Assembly: GCA_045653425.1 (NCBI GenBank)
Contig: JAZOLU010000039.1
Span: 1-29,930, forward strand
Direction of reading: 5' to 3'
DNA length: 29,930 bases
Source of the DNA: RGIG3009 sp045653425
Lineage (GTDB): Bacteria; Bacillota; Clostridia; Oscillospirales; Acutalibacteraceae
Shown here in pieces: positions 1 through 6,656 of this stretch. The stretch's first letter is position 1; every line of letters starts with the position of its first letter. The translations under genes and the position numbers were made by a program. The notes under the pieces were generated by a model. It ran no database searches. It was not told the DNA's origin and saw only the letters and a list, made by a program, of their open reading frames with translations.

Positions 1-81
1 TGTAAATTAACGGGTAGTTAATTTCTGCTCTTTGCATTGTTTAATTTTCAAGGTCCTATTCGCTGCCCCTCGCGAGACAGC
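1..81 (-). other. 5' leader of an rRNA operon (16S lies outside the window)
   Basis: Read on the minus strand, the stretch after the strong promoter contains ACCTTGAAAATTAAACAATG. It closely resembles the TTCTTTGAAAACTAAACAAG-type boxA element in Bacillus rrn leaders. No coding potential is seen. The 16S gene would begin beyond position 1, so this is inferred from leader and promoter only. Confidence 0.7.
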
Positions 82-87
82 TTTGCT

Positions 88-116
88 ATCATACCACTAC
101 TTCTTCCCTTTGTCAA
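88..116 (-). promoter_or_regulatory. rrn-type promoter with UP element
   Basis: The minus strand has TTGACA (111-116), a 17-nt spacer and TATGAT (88-93), giving a start near 81. Positions 117-152 just upstream of the -35 are A-tract rich on this strand, like an UP element. The perfect -35, ideal spacing and A-tracts are typical of rRNA promoters. Confidence 0.85.
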
Positions 117-168
117 CTCTTTTTTTAGGGTTTTTTGAAAAATTTTTTTCTTTCCTCCAAACACACAG

Positions 169-198
169 AAAAACAGCTCTTGCTCGCGCAAAAGCTGT
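169..198 (-). terminator. Intrinsic terminator of the Fur-family gene
   Basis: An 11-bp stem (188-198 with 173-183, one G-U pair) closes on a GCGA tetraloop and is followed by a T5 run on the minus strand. It lies 27 bp after the fur stop and separates that operon from the rrn promoter. Confidence 0.8.
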
Positions 199-224
199 AC
201 GATTTGCCCATATATTTATATGTA

Positions 225-617
225 TTATCTGTGTTTGCGGGCGCAGTCACCGCAGTAGCCGTACACCTGCACCACGTGGTTGGTTGCCACAAAATCCGAA
301 TCCGCCGTTGCGGCATCCAACGCCGCCATAGGACAGGTCGGTAAATTCTGCATACGGCTGCAATCGCGACAAATCATATAATGATGATGCTCCTCGCCGC
401 TCAAACTGAAAAAGCTTTCGCCGTTTTCCAAAAAACCGCGGGACAATTCGCCGCGCTGCGCCATGGTTTCCAAATTGCGGTACACCGTGGACTTTGCCAG
501 CGTAGGGCACTGCTTAACCGCCAACGCATACAGTTGCGTGGCGGTGAGTGGTGCTTGCGTGTGGCGAAAAATTTCCAAAATCAACTGTTTTTGCTTGGTT
601 TGACGTGTTTTTTCCAC
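225..617 (-). CDS. Fur/Zur/PerR-family metal-dependent repressor
   Basis: This 130-residue protein has the Fur fold: a winged helix (recognition region about residues 38-55, STVYRNLETM), then a dimerisation and metal domain. HHHY (77-80) and H114 look like the regulatory metal site. CRDC (83-86) and CGDC (122-125) form the structural zinc site. Fur-family proteins repress metal uptake or peroxide genes when loaded with metal. Whether this one senses Fe, Zn or peroxide cannot be told from sequence alone. The start is GTG, preceded by AGGAG about 11 nt upstream. It lies 6 nt after the upstream gene, so it is probably the last gene of that operon, and a strong terminator follows. Confidence 0.9.
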   Translation of the reverse strand: MEKTRQTKQKQLILEIFRHTQAPLTATQLYALAVKQCPTLAKSTVYRNLETMAQRGELSRGFLENGESFFSLSGEEHHHYMICRDCSRMQNLPTCPMAALDAATADSDFVATNHVVQVYGYCGDCARKHR

Positions 618-623
618 GGCGTT

Positions 624-1232
624 TTACTCTCCTGCGATTTGTTCCGTTTCAATAGTAAAGGACAACGTTTCCAGCGTATCGTCCGTAATGGACACGTATT
701 GAGGCGCCGCGTACACCGCCAATTTCTTAATATCGCCGGCGGCTGCCACGCAGTTTTCAATCTTGTCCGCCACGCCCGCCACAATGCGTTTGCCGTCTTT
801 GTTGTTTATCACATACTCCACCCGCTGTACCGTGGCGTCAGCATCCTCGCCGTTGGCAAACGTCATCACCAACCACATACCGTTTTCCGCGCTGTAATAC
901 GCCTCGGTCAAATTGGCTACCAGTTTGCCTTCTTCGGTTTGTATATCGTCATTTTGGAACACGGGCGAGCCCTCTCGCATTTCCCGCGCGGCCTGCGCCG
1001 CTTGTTCCTTTTGATATTGCCATTCCGAAAGCAACCCACCGCCCACAAAAATGCCGACAACCAACACAACCGTCAGCACCGCCGCCAACAGGCGTTTTAC
1101 CAGTTCGCGGCGCGGTAGTTTTCGGCTCTTTGCTTGTGCGCGCTTATCGTCCGGCGGCGTTATTTTACTGTTGGTCTCCAAAATGGAGAACGTCATCTCA
1201 TCAGCCACGCGCTTATCCTTTTCCTGTTCCAT
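624..1232 (-). CDS. Single-pass membrane protein of unknown function
   Basis: The 202-residue product has a charged cytoplasmic N-terminus (1-47, with basic run KSRKLPRRELVKR), one hydrophobic helix at about 48-68, a short coiled-coil-like stretch (about 70-88) and an extracytoplasmic domain of roughly 110 residues. No enzymatic motif or cysteine pattern is recognised. The predicted topology is type II (N-in). TAGGAG lies 8 nt before the ATG. It sits between the nucleotidyltransferase (35 nt upstream) and the Fur gene (6 nt downstream), so it is probably co-transcribed with both. Neighbourhood does not suggest a clear role. Confidence 0.75.
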   Translation of the reverse strand: MEQEKDKRVADEMTFSILETNSKITPPDDKRAQAKSRKLPRRELVKRLLAAVLTVVLVVGIFVGGGLLSEWQYQKEQAAQAAREMREGSPVFQNDDIQTEEGKLVANLTEAYYSAENGMWLVMTFANGEDADATVQRVEYVINNKDGKRIVAGVADKIENCVAAAGDIKKLAVYAAPQYVSITDDTLETLSFTIETEQIAGE

Positions 1233-1267
1233 CTTATATACTCCTATATATAAAGTATCGTTGCCCG

Positions 1268-2005
1268 TTACCGAACAATCCCGCGGTACTCATCTTGCAC
1301 CGCCTCGTAACTGGCCAAGTTCCCAATATCGTACCGCGCGCCCGGCATTTCCATGGCATACACCGCCGTGCGAGAGCACAACCACGCAATGTAACTGCCC
1401 GGTGCATCCGTGCCGCAACCGGCGGCAATGCCCTCACTCACCAACCGTGCATCCGCCCGCGTATAATAGTAAAACGGCGGGCAACACCAATGCGTGGCGG
1501 GGGTAGGTGATTTTTCCGTCATCGCCAGCACGCGGTCGGTTTCATCCACCGTAACCACACCGCATTTCAGCAATTTTTGCGCCGACGGTTCGTAATACCG
1601 CATAATGCACGAGGCGTCTTTACCCCGCGCATACGCCATAAACGACGTTAAACTAAAATCCAGCAGATTATCCCCCGCGATAACCAGCATATCGTCATCC
1701 AATCCCAACGTGTCAATGGCGAACTGAATGTCCCTCACCGCGCCGAGCCGTGTTTCATTCGAGTCGGTGCCGTCATCCACCACGGTGATGGTCTGCGTTT
1801 TGGTGCGCGCCCATTCTTCAAAATGATGCGCGAATTTATGGTTGGAAATCACCACATATTCGTCCACCGCGCCCAGCGTGTCAATATCGTCAACCAACCA
1901 ATCCAAAATGGTTTTGTTGCGTACCGTGAGCAACGGTTTGGGGAAATTTTCCGTAAGGGGGTACAGGCGCGTGGCATACCCCGCCGCTAAAATTAAACAT
2001 TTCAT
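1268..2005 (-). CDS. Sugar-phosphate nucleotidyltransferase
   Basis: This 245-residue protein has the N-terminal signature of NTP transferases: LILAAGYATRLYPLT (4-18) with the following K23, then IAGDN (109-113, D112 a likely metal ligand). The family joins a sugar-1-phosphate (or phosphocholine) to an NTP, releasing pyrophosphate and an activated sugar. There is no C-terminal left-handed beta-helix, so it is a minimal form like MurU or LicC. Its ATG overlaps the TGA of the upstream GHMP kinase (ATGA), which implies translational coupling and a shared substrate. I infer that it acts on the sugar-1-phosphate made by that kinase. Substrate and nucleotide are not proven. Confidence 0.85.
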   Translation of the reverse strand: MKCLILAAGYATRLYPLTENFPKPLLTVRNKTILDWLVDDIDTLGAVDEYVVISNHKFAHHFEEWARTKTQTITVVDDGTDSNETRLGAVRDIQFAIDTLGLDDDMLVIAGDNLLDFSLTSFMAYARGKDASCIMRYYEPSAQKLLKCGVVTVDETDRVLAMTEKSPTPATHWCCPPFYYYTRADARLVSEGIAAGCGTDAPGSYIAWLCSRTAVYAMEMPGARYDIGNLASYEAVQDEYRGIVR

Positions 2006-3174
2006 ATGGCAATACCATCCGCACTTTCACATAGATGTACCGAGAACTTATCGCGCAACGCGGGAAACGCTTTCAGGTATTCCTGCGTAACGCGCTGCGT
2101 AACGGATTCCTCAAACGACGGGTCAATAAGTGCCATGCAGCACCCCTTAAACCCCGCACCGGAAAACCGCCCGCCGTAAATGCCGTCGGTGCGTGTCATA
2201 ATCTCGTACAACGTTTTGAGTTCGTCCGAACCGGTTTCCCAATTGTCAATGGAGGAACGCCCGCTTTCAAACGAAAGCCGCCCAAACTCCTCCAAATCGC
2301 CGCGCCGCCACGCTTCCACGCCGGCGTGTACCCGTTCATATTCCGTGTACCAGTGCTCGGCACGGCGGGCAAAATTTTCGGGCAACCGGTCTTTGTACGC
2401 GTGGTATACCTCCACCGGCACGTCACGCAAAAAAGTCTCCTTAAACTTGCCGTACTCCAAACCGGCATACGCTTTAAGCGCATACGCCGCGGCACGACAT
2501 TCGTCCACCCGCATATTAAATTTACTGCCCGCCAACGTACGCTCCACGCCGGAAAAGAACACGGCAATGCGGTACGGTTTCATTGACGGATGGGTGGGGA
2601 TGAGTTCATACGAATCGTCACGCGTATCCAAATACAACAGGTGGTCTTTTTTGCAATACACTTCGCACGACTGGTCCAGTTTACCGCACGCCACGCCCAC
2701 GTACTCGTTTTCCGCGGCAAGCGCGGTCATAATCAGTTCGTGCGGGGTAAGTGTCAAATGATTCACCGCACACAACGCGGACAAAAATGCCAAAATTACC
2801 GCCGCTGAGGAAGAAAGCCCGCCAATGGGCAAACTGCCCTCAATCACGCCGCTGAGCCCTACCGTCAACGGATACCGTTGCGAAAGTGCCAACGTGGCAC
2901 CGCGCAAATAATCCGCCCAGTCGCCCTCTTTTTGCTCGCTCACCGAGCGGACGTGCCACTGCGCGCGTTTGCCGAACTGCAACGACGTGAGTTCCACAAC
3001 GCCGTTCTTTTTGCTGTCGTAAGCAATGTGAATGCCTTTATCCAACGCCAAACCCGTTACCTTGCCGAGTTGATGGTCGCTGTGCGCACCCAAGGGGCAA
3101 ATACGGTAGGGGCAAAACGCCACCGCCTGCGGTTCTTTTTTATACACTTCCAAAAACTTGTCCGCACAATTCAT
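2002..3174 (-). CDS. GHMP sugar-1-kinase, galacturonokinase-like
   Basis: The 390-residue product is a GHMP kinase of the galactokinase group. It has the ATP-binding GLSSSAA (119-125), GKLDQSCEVY (164-173, D167 a likely catalytic base) and a C-terminal GGRFSGAGFKGCC motif. The substrate motif is PYRICPLGAHSDHQLG (22-37), not the GRVNLIGEHTDYNGG of true galactokinases. From memory, plant galacturonokinase carries nearly the same motif (PYRICPLGAHIDHQGG) and similar later blocks (KRAEHYF, NLEEFG). An automatic label would be galactokinase, but galacturonate-1-phosphate formation fits better, especially next to KDG kinase and KDPG aldolase. AAGGAG lies 8 nt before the ATG. Specificity is inferred. 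Confidence 0.82.
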   Translation of the reverse strand: MNCADKFLEVYKKEPQAVAFCPYRICPLGAHSDHQLGKVTGLALDKGIHIAYDSKKNGVVELTSLQFGKRAQWHVRSVSEQKEGDWADYLRGATLALSQRYPLTVGLSGVIEGSLPIGGLSSSAAVILAFLSALCAVNHLTLTPHELIMTALAAENEYVGVACGKLDQSCEVYCKKDHLLYLDTRDDSYELIPTHPSMKPYRIAVFFSGVERTLAGSKFNMRVDECRAAAYALKAYAGLEYGKFKETFLRDVPVEVYHAYKDRLPENFARRAEHWYTEYERVHAGVEAWRRGDLEEFGRLSFESGRSSIDNWETGSDELKTLYEIMTRTDGIYGGRFSGAGFKGCCMALIDPSFEESVTQRVTQEYLKAFPALRDKFSVHLCESADGIAI

Positions 3175-3204
3175 AGTTTTGTCTCCTTATATACCCCACC
3201 GAGT

Positions 3205-3251
3205 TGGCTTTTAATAAACAACCTCGCCGCACAGAGACCTGTACGGCGGGG
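3205..3251 (-). terminator. Probable terminator or attenuator between KDG kinase and the GHMP kinase
   Basis: On the minus strand the arms 3241-3251 and 3222-3232 form an 11-bp stem with one C-A mismatch and one wobble. The tail TTGTTTATT is T-rich but broken. It may reduce rather than stop transcription into the downstream pair. Confidence 0.5.
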
Positions 3252-3266
3252 TGTGATATCTGTGTG

Positions 3267-4289
3267 TTATCGCTGTACGCGACCGGAACCGTCGCCGCCG
3301 GCGAGTTTTTCCACCTCGGCAACACTAACGCGGTTGTAGTCGCCTTCCACGGAATGTTTCAGTGCAGAGGCCGCCACGGCAAATTCAATGGCTTCCTGCG
3401 TGGATTTACCGCTAAGCAACGCGTAAATCAAGCCGCCGCCAAACGAGTCGCCCCCGCCAACGCGGTCCACAATGTGCAGGTGATAAGACTTGGAGAAACA
3501 GTAATTCTCGCCGTCGTACAACATACCCGCCCAGTCGTTATCGCTGGCAGAAAGGGAGGTGCGCAGCGTAATAGCCACTTTTTCAAACCCAAATTTATCC
3601 GCCAACTGCTTTGCCACCGACTTGTAGCCGTCGTGGTTCAGTTTGCCGCCATAAATGTCGGTGCCTTCGGCTTCAATGCCGAACACGTCCTTGGCATCTT
3701 CCTCGTTGGAAATGCACACGTCCACGTACTGGCACAAATCCGTCATCGCGGCGCGGGCTTCGTCCCGCGTCCACAACTTGCCGCGGTAGTTCAAATCGCA
3801 AGAGATTTTCACACCCTTGGCCTTGGCGGCTTTACAGGCCTCGCGGCAAATGTCCACCAAGTTACCGCCCAGCGCGGGAGTAATGCCTGTAAAGTGGAAC
3901 CAATCCGCGCCCTCAAAAATGGCATCCCAATCAAAATCCGCCGCGCTCGCTTCCTGAATGGCGGAGTGTGCGCGGTCATAAATGCACACCGAACCGCGCT
4001 GGGAAGCACCCTTTTCCAAATAATAAATGCCCACGCGTTCACCGCCGCGCACCACCTTGGAGGTGTCTACGCCAAACGCGCGCAGCGAGTTTACCGCCGC
4101 CTGACCAATGGCGTGCTTGGGCAACTTGGTAACATACACACTGTCCATACCGTAGTTCGCCAGCGATACCGCCACGTTTGCCTCACCGCCGCCAAAGGTC
4201 GCCTGCATTTGGTCGTTCTGGAAAAAGCGATAGTACCCGTTGGGGGCCAACCGCAACATTAACTCACCAAACGTAACAATTTTAGCCAT
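3267..4289 (-). CDS. kdgK: 2-keto-3-deoxygluconate kinase (PfkB family)
   Basis: This 340-residue ribokinase-fold enzyme begins AKIVTFGELMLRLAP. It has the PfkB glycine-rich motif FGGGEANVAVSLANYG (32-47) and the anion-hole and catalytic motif DRVGGGDSFGGG (275-286, D281 the catalytic base). It should phosphorylate 2-keto-3-deoxygluconate to KDPG, the cytoplasmic step before aldol cleavage in uronate and gluconate breakdown. The KDPG aldolase gene ends 17 nt upstream, which supports the KDG assignment over fructokinase or ribokinase. AGGAGG lies 9 nt before the ATG. Family assignment is firm; substrate is inferred from context and overall similarity. Confidence 0.88.
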   Translation of the reverse strand: MAKIVTFGELMLRLAPNGYYRFFQNDQMQATFGGGEANVAVSLANYGMDSVYVTKLPKHAIGQAAVNSLRAFGVDTSKVVRGGERVGIYYLEKGASQRGSVCIYDRAHSAIQEASAADFDWDAIFEGADWFHFTGITPALGGNLVDICREACKAAKAKGVKISCDLNYRGKLWTRDEARAAMTDLCQYVDVCISNEEDAKDVFGIEAEGTDIYGGKLNHDGYKSVAKQLADKFGFEKVAITLRTSLSASDNDWAGMLYDGENYCFSKSYHLHIVDRVGGGDSFGGGLIYALLSGKSTQEAIEFAVAASALKHSVEGDYNRVSVAEVEKLAGGDGSGRVQR

Positions 4290-4306
4290 AGTCCCATTCC
4301 TCCTAC

Positions 4307-5269
4307 TTATTTTTGCACCAGGTGCACGGCAAATCCGCCAATTTCATCCTGTAAATAAATGGCTTTCACGTTGCCCGCCGCGTCGCATTTGGCAGATTCA
4401 GGATTCATACGAATCCCCTTGGATTCCAAATAGCGGGTAGCGCGCAACACCGAGTTGGTGCGGATAGCAATGTGACCCTTAGCACCGTAACCGGGGCCTT
4501 TCATCACTTCCAATATGCTGCTCACAAACACGGAACTGTTGCCGTCTTTTTGCGGCAGGTCAAAGCACGAACCAAACGCATTGGCAACGGCGGCCGCCTC
4601 GCTCGCATCCGCCGCGTTAATACCCACGTGCGCCAGTTCAAAGCCAAGCATCGTGTTCACCGCTTCGCGGGTAAGCCGCTCAATTTCGTCAAACCGACCG
4701 GCGTTAATCAGTTCCGCCGTTACCATCCAACTGCCGCCGCACGCCAAAATTTTGGGGAACGCCAAATACTCGTTCAAATTTTTGGTACTAATGCCGCCGG
4801 TGGGCATAAATTTCAGTTTACCGTAAGGCGCGGACATCGCCTTAATCATTGCCAAACCGCCCGCCGCTTCCGCGGGGAAGAATTTTACCACGTCCAGCCC
4901 CAGCGACAGTGCCGTCTCCACCTCGCCCGGTGTGCACACGCCGGGGGTGATGGGATACCCCTTTTCCACGCAATGACGCACCACGTCCGGATTCAAACCG
5001 GGACTCACAATAAACTTGGCACCCGCCGCCACGGCGGCATCCGCCTGCGCCGGTGTCAGCACCGTGCCGGCACCCACCAACATCGCGGGAAACGCCTTGG
5101 TCATCGCGGCAATGGCATCCGCCGCCGCATCGGTACGGAACGTCACTTCCGCGCACGGCAACCCGCCGTTTATCAACGCCTGCGCCAGCGGAACCGCATC
5201 CGCCGCACGGTCAATTTTAACAACCGGTACAATACCAATGGCTTGAATTTGTTGTAATACGTCTTGCAT
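4307..5269 (-). CDS. eda: KDPG/KHG aldolase fused to a VOC (glyoxalase-like) domain
   Basis: Residues 1-207 are a class I KDPG/KHG aldolase, with E41 and R45 in AEVTFRT, the Schiff-base lysine K129 in VVKFFPAE, and the phosphate loop MPTGGIS (155-161). It cleaves KDPG to pyruvate and glyceraldehyde-3-phosphate. Residues 208-320 form an extra VOC domain (AHVGIN at H214, ILEVMK at E254, GHIAI at H266, FAVHLVQ at H317), with residues that could bind a metal. I chose the ATG at 5269: AGGAAAAGGTG lies just before it, while a TTG at 5290 would place this RBS inside the gene. The aldolase is usually about 210 residues, so the VOC part is a true addition. Its role is unknown. Confidence 0.88.
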   Translation of the reverse strand: MQDVLQQIQAIGIVPVVKIDRAADAVPLAQALINGGLPCAEVTFRTDAAADAIAAMTKAFPAMLVGAGTVLTPAQADAAVAAGAKFIVSPGLNPDVVRHCVEKGYPITPGVCTPGEVETALSLGLDVVKFFPAEAAGGLAMIKAMSAPYGKLKFMPTGGISTKNLNEYLAFPKILACGGSWMVTAELINAGRFDEIERLTREAVNTMLGFELAHVGINAADASEAAAVANAFGSCFDLPQKDGNSSVFVSSILEVMKGPGYGAKGHIAIRTNSVLRATRYLESKGIRMNPESAKCDAAGNVKAIYLQDEIGGFAVHLVQK

Positions 5270-5303
5270 AGTTTTCACCTTTTCCTGCAATTTTCAAAAA
5301 TGC

Positions 5304-5316
5304 ACCATTCTATGGT
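5304..5316. promoter_or_regulatory. Candidate operator at the aldolase start site
   Basis: ACCAT-tct-ATGGT is a perfect inverted repeat that spans the expected +1 of the minus-strand promoter (-10 at 5320-5325). Its position suits a repressor. No regulator gene is adjacent, so the binding protein is unknown. Confidence 0.35.
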
Positions 5317-5319
5317 TTT

Positions 5320-5347
5320 ATTGTACCACATTACCGTGGAAAGTCAA
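5320..5347 (-). promoter_or_regulatory. Promoter of the aldolase-kinase operon
   Basis: The minus strand has TTGACT (5342-5347), a 16-nt spacer ending in TGTGG (extended -10), and TACAAT (5320-5325). It is back to back with the yebC promoter. Confidence 0.75.
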
Positions 5348-5359
5348 GCATCTGCCCCC

Positions 5360-5388
5360 TTGCACCGCACGATAATTTGTGGTATAAT
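5360..5388 (+). promoter_or_regulatory. yebC promoter
   Basis: TTGCAC (5360-5365), a 17-nt spacer ending in TGTGG, and a perfect TATAAT (5383-5388) form a strong extended -10 promoter 37 nt before the yebC ATG. Confidence 0.82.
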
Positions 5389-5425
5389 TCTTTTCGGATT
5401 TGTAAAAGGAAAGGAAGGCATATGT

Positions 5426-6163
5426 ATGTCAGGACATTCCAAATGGAACAACATTAAACGTAAAAAAGAAAAGACCGACGGTCAAAAGGCCAAAATCTTC
5501 ACCAAAATGGGGCGTGAAATTGCCGTAGCGGTGAAAGAGGGCGGCAGTGCCGACCCGTCCTCCAACTCCAAGTTGAAGGACGCCATTGCCAAAGCCAAAG
5601 CCAACAACGTACCTAACGACAACATTGAGCGTATCATCAAAAAAGCGGCGGGCGACGGCAATGCCGACAATTACGAAGCCTTACAGTACGAGGGGTACGG
5701 TCCCTGCGGCATCGCCGTCATTGTGGAAACGCTCACCGACAACCGCAACCGCACCGCGGCGGATGTGCGCCATTATTTTGACAAATTCGGCGGCAATCTG
5801 GGCCAAAGCGGTTGTGTCAGCTTTATGTTCAACCAAAAAGGCATACTCGCCATTGAGGCGGAGGGGCGTAACGAAGACCAAGTAATGGAGGACGCACTGG
5901 AAGCCGGCGCTGCGGACTTTGCCGCGGACGAGGACGTGTTTGAGATTACCACCGAACCGGACGATTTTTCTGCCGTGCGCGAGGCGTTAGAGGCTAAGGG
6001 CTACACGTTTGTTTCGGCAGAACTGGAAATGGTACCGGACGTGTACACCGCCATTCCGGATGAGGACGCCGTGGTAAAAATGGAAAAACTGCTGGACGCG
6101 TTGGAGGACAACGACGACGTGCAGAACGTGTGGCACAACTGGGAACGTCCCGACGAAGCGTAA
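5426..6163 (+). CDS. yebC: YebC/PmpR-family protein (TACO1-like)
   Basis: The 245-residue protein begins with the family hallmark MSGHSKWNNIKRKK and follows the three-domain YebC layout. It includes KANNVPNDNIERIIKK, the central YEGYGPCGIAVIVE, and an acidic C-terminal region ending in LDALEDNDDVQNVWHN. Family members have been described as DNA-binding regulators, and the homologue TACO1 aids translation; recent work also links YebC to relief of ribosome stalling. The start at 5426 follows AAAGGAAAGGAAGG and gives the usual family length; longer in-frame extensions run through the promoter. The zinc-ribbon gene follows 37 nt later. Confidence 0.95.
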   Translation: MSGHSKWNNIKRKKEKTDGQKAKIFTKMGREIAVAVKEGGSADPSSNSKLKDAIAKAKANNVPNDNIERIIKKAAGDGNADNYEALQYEGYGPCGIAVIVETLTDNRNRTAADVRHYFDKFGGNLGQSGCVSFMFNQKGILAIEAEGRNEDQVMEDALEAGAADFAADEDVFEITTEPDDFSAVREALEAKGYTFVSAELEMVPDVYTAIPDEDAVVKMEKLLDALEDNDDVQNVWHNWERPDEA

Positions 6164-6200
6164 GGCCACATCTCGGTTACATTTAAAGGAGGGTTTGTGT

Positions 6201-6602
6201 ATGTTTTGTCGTCATTGCGGAACAAAGTTGGTTGACGAAGCGGTGTTTTGCACCGCGTGCGGAAAACCCGTTGCGGAGGAACCCGCCCGACCGGAGGCGC
6301 AGCAACCGGTGTACCCGCAATCCATTCCGGTTTCGGAAGATACCGGCAGTTACGGGTGGTGGGCACTCGGCTTTTTCTTCCCGCTGGTAGGGCTCATTTT
6401 GTTCCTGGCGTGGAAAGACCAAAAACCGCTCACAGCCAAACGCGCCGGCATTGGCGCGTTGGTGGGTGCCATTGTGTCCGTTGTGTTGTTCGTTTTGGTA
6501 TTTGGTCTGCTTTTTGGGTTTTTAGGTATGGCACTGGCCTCTTCGTGGGAAGACTCTTGGTATTACAGTGACTTTGCGCGTATCTTCCCCCTGTGGTTAT
6601 AA
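6201..6602 (+). CDS. Zinc-ribbon membrane protein of unknown function
   Basis: The 133-residue product starts with a rubredoxin-knuckle zinc ribbon (C3, C6, C17, C20 in MFCRHCG and FCTACG). A Pro/Glu-rich linker (24-47) follows, then two hydrophobic segments at about 52-71 and 83-110 and a short aromatic tail. Zinc-ribbon plus membrane helix proteins of this kind are common in Clostridia and mostly uncharacterised. AAAGGAGGG lies 7 nt before the ATG at 6201; a TTG six bases earlier is less likely because it would sit almost on the RBS. It is probably co-transcribed with yebC and ends at a strong terminator. Confidence 0.8.
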   Translation: MFCRHCGTKLVDEAVFCTACGKPVAEEPARPEAQQPVYPQSIPVSEDTGSYGWWALGFFFPLVGLILFLAWKDQKPLTAKRAGIGALVGAIVSVVLFVLVFGLLFGFLGMALASSWEDSWYYSDFARIFPLWL

Positions 6603-6618
6603 TAAAATCATAAGAAGT

Positions 6619-6655
6619 GCCCCCGCGGAACGCCATTCCGCGGGGGCGTTTTTTT
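6619..6655 (+). terminator. Strong intrinsic terminator of the yebC operon
   Basis: A perfect 12-bp GC-rich stem (6619-6630 with 6636-6647) with a 5-nt loop is followed by T7 (6649-6655). The tail reaches almost to the stop codon of the convergent htrA gene. The other strand lacks a T-run after the stem, so it serves mainly the plus strand. Confidence 0.92.
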
Positions 6656-6656
6656 G

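Noticed and set aside
2002..3174. True galactokinase (galK) of a Leloir operon
   Set aside because: The GRVNLIGEHTDYNGG motif is replaced by PYRICPLGAHSDHQLG and no galT or galE lies nearby.
3204..4262. Plus-strand 352-codon frame antisense to kdgK
   Set aside because: The PfkB motifs are on the minus strand; the plus frame shows no motif and a biased His/Val/Ala composition.
5269..5290. TTG at 5290 as the aldolase start
   Set aside because: It would place the AGGAAAAGGTG ribosome binding site inside the coding region; ATG 5269 has it at correct spacing.
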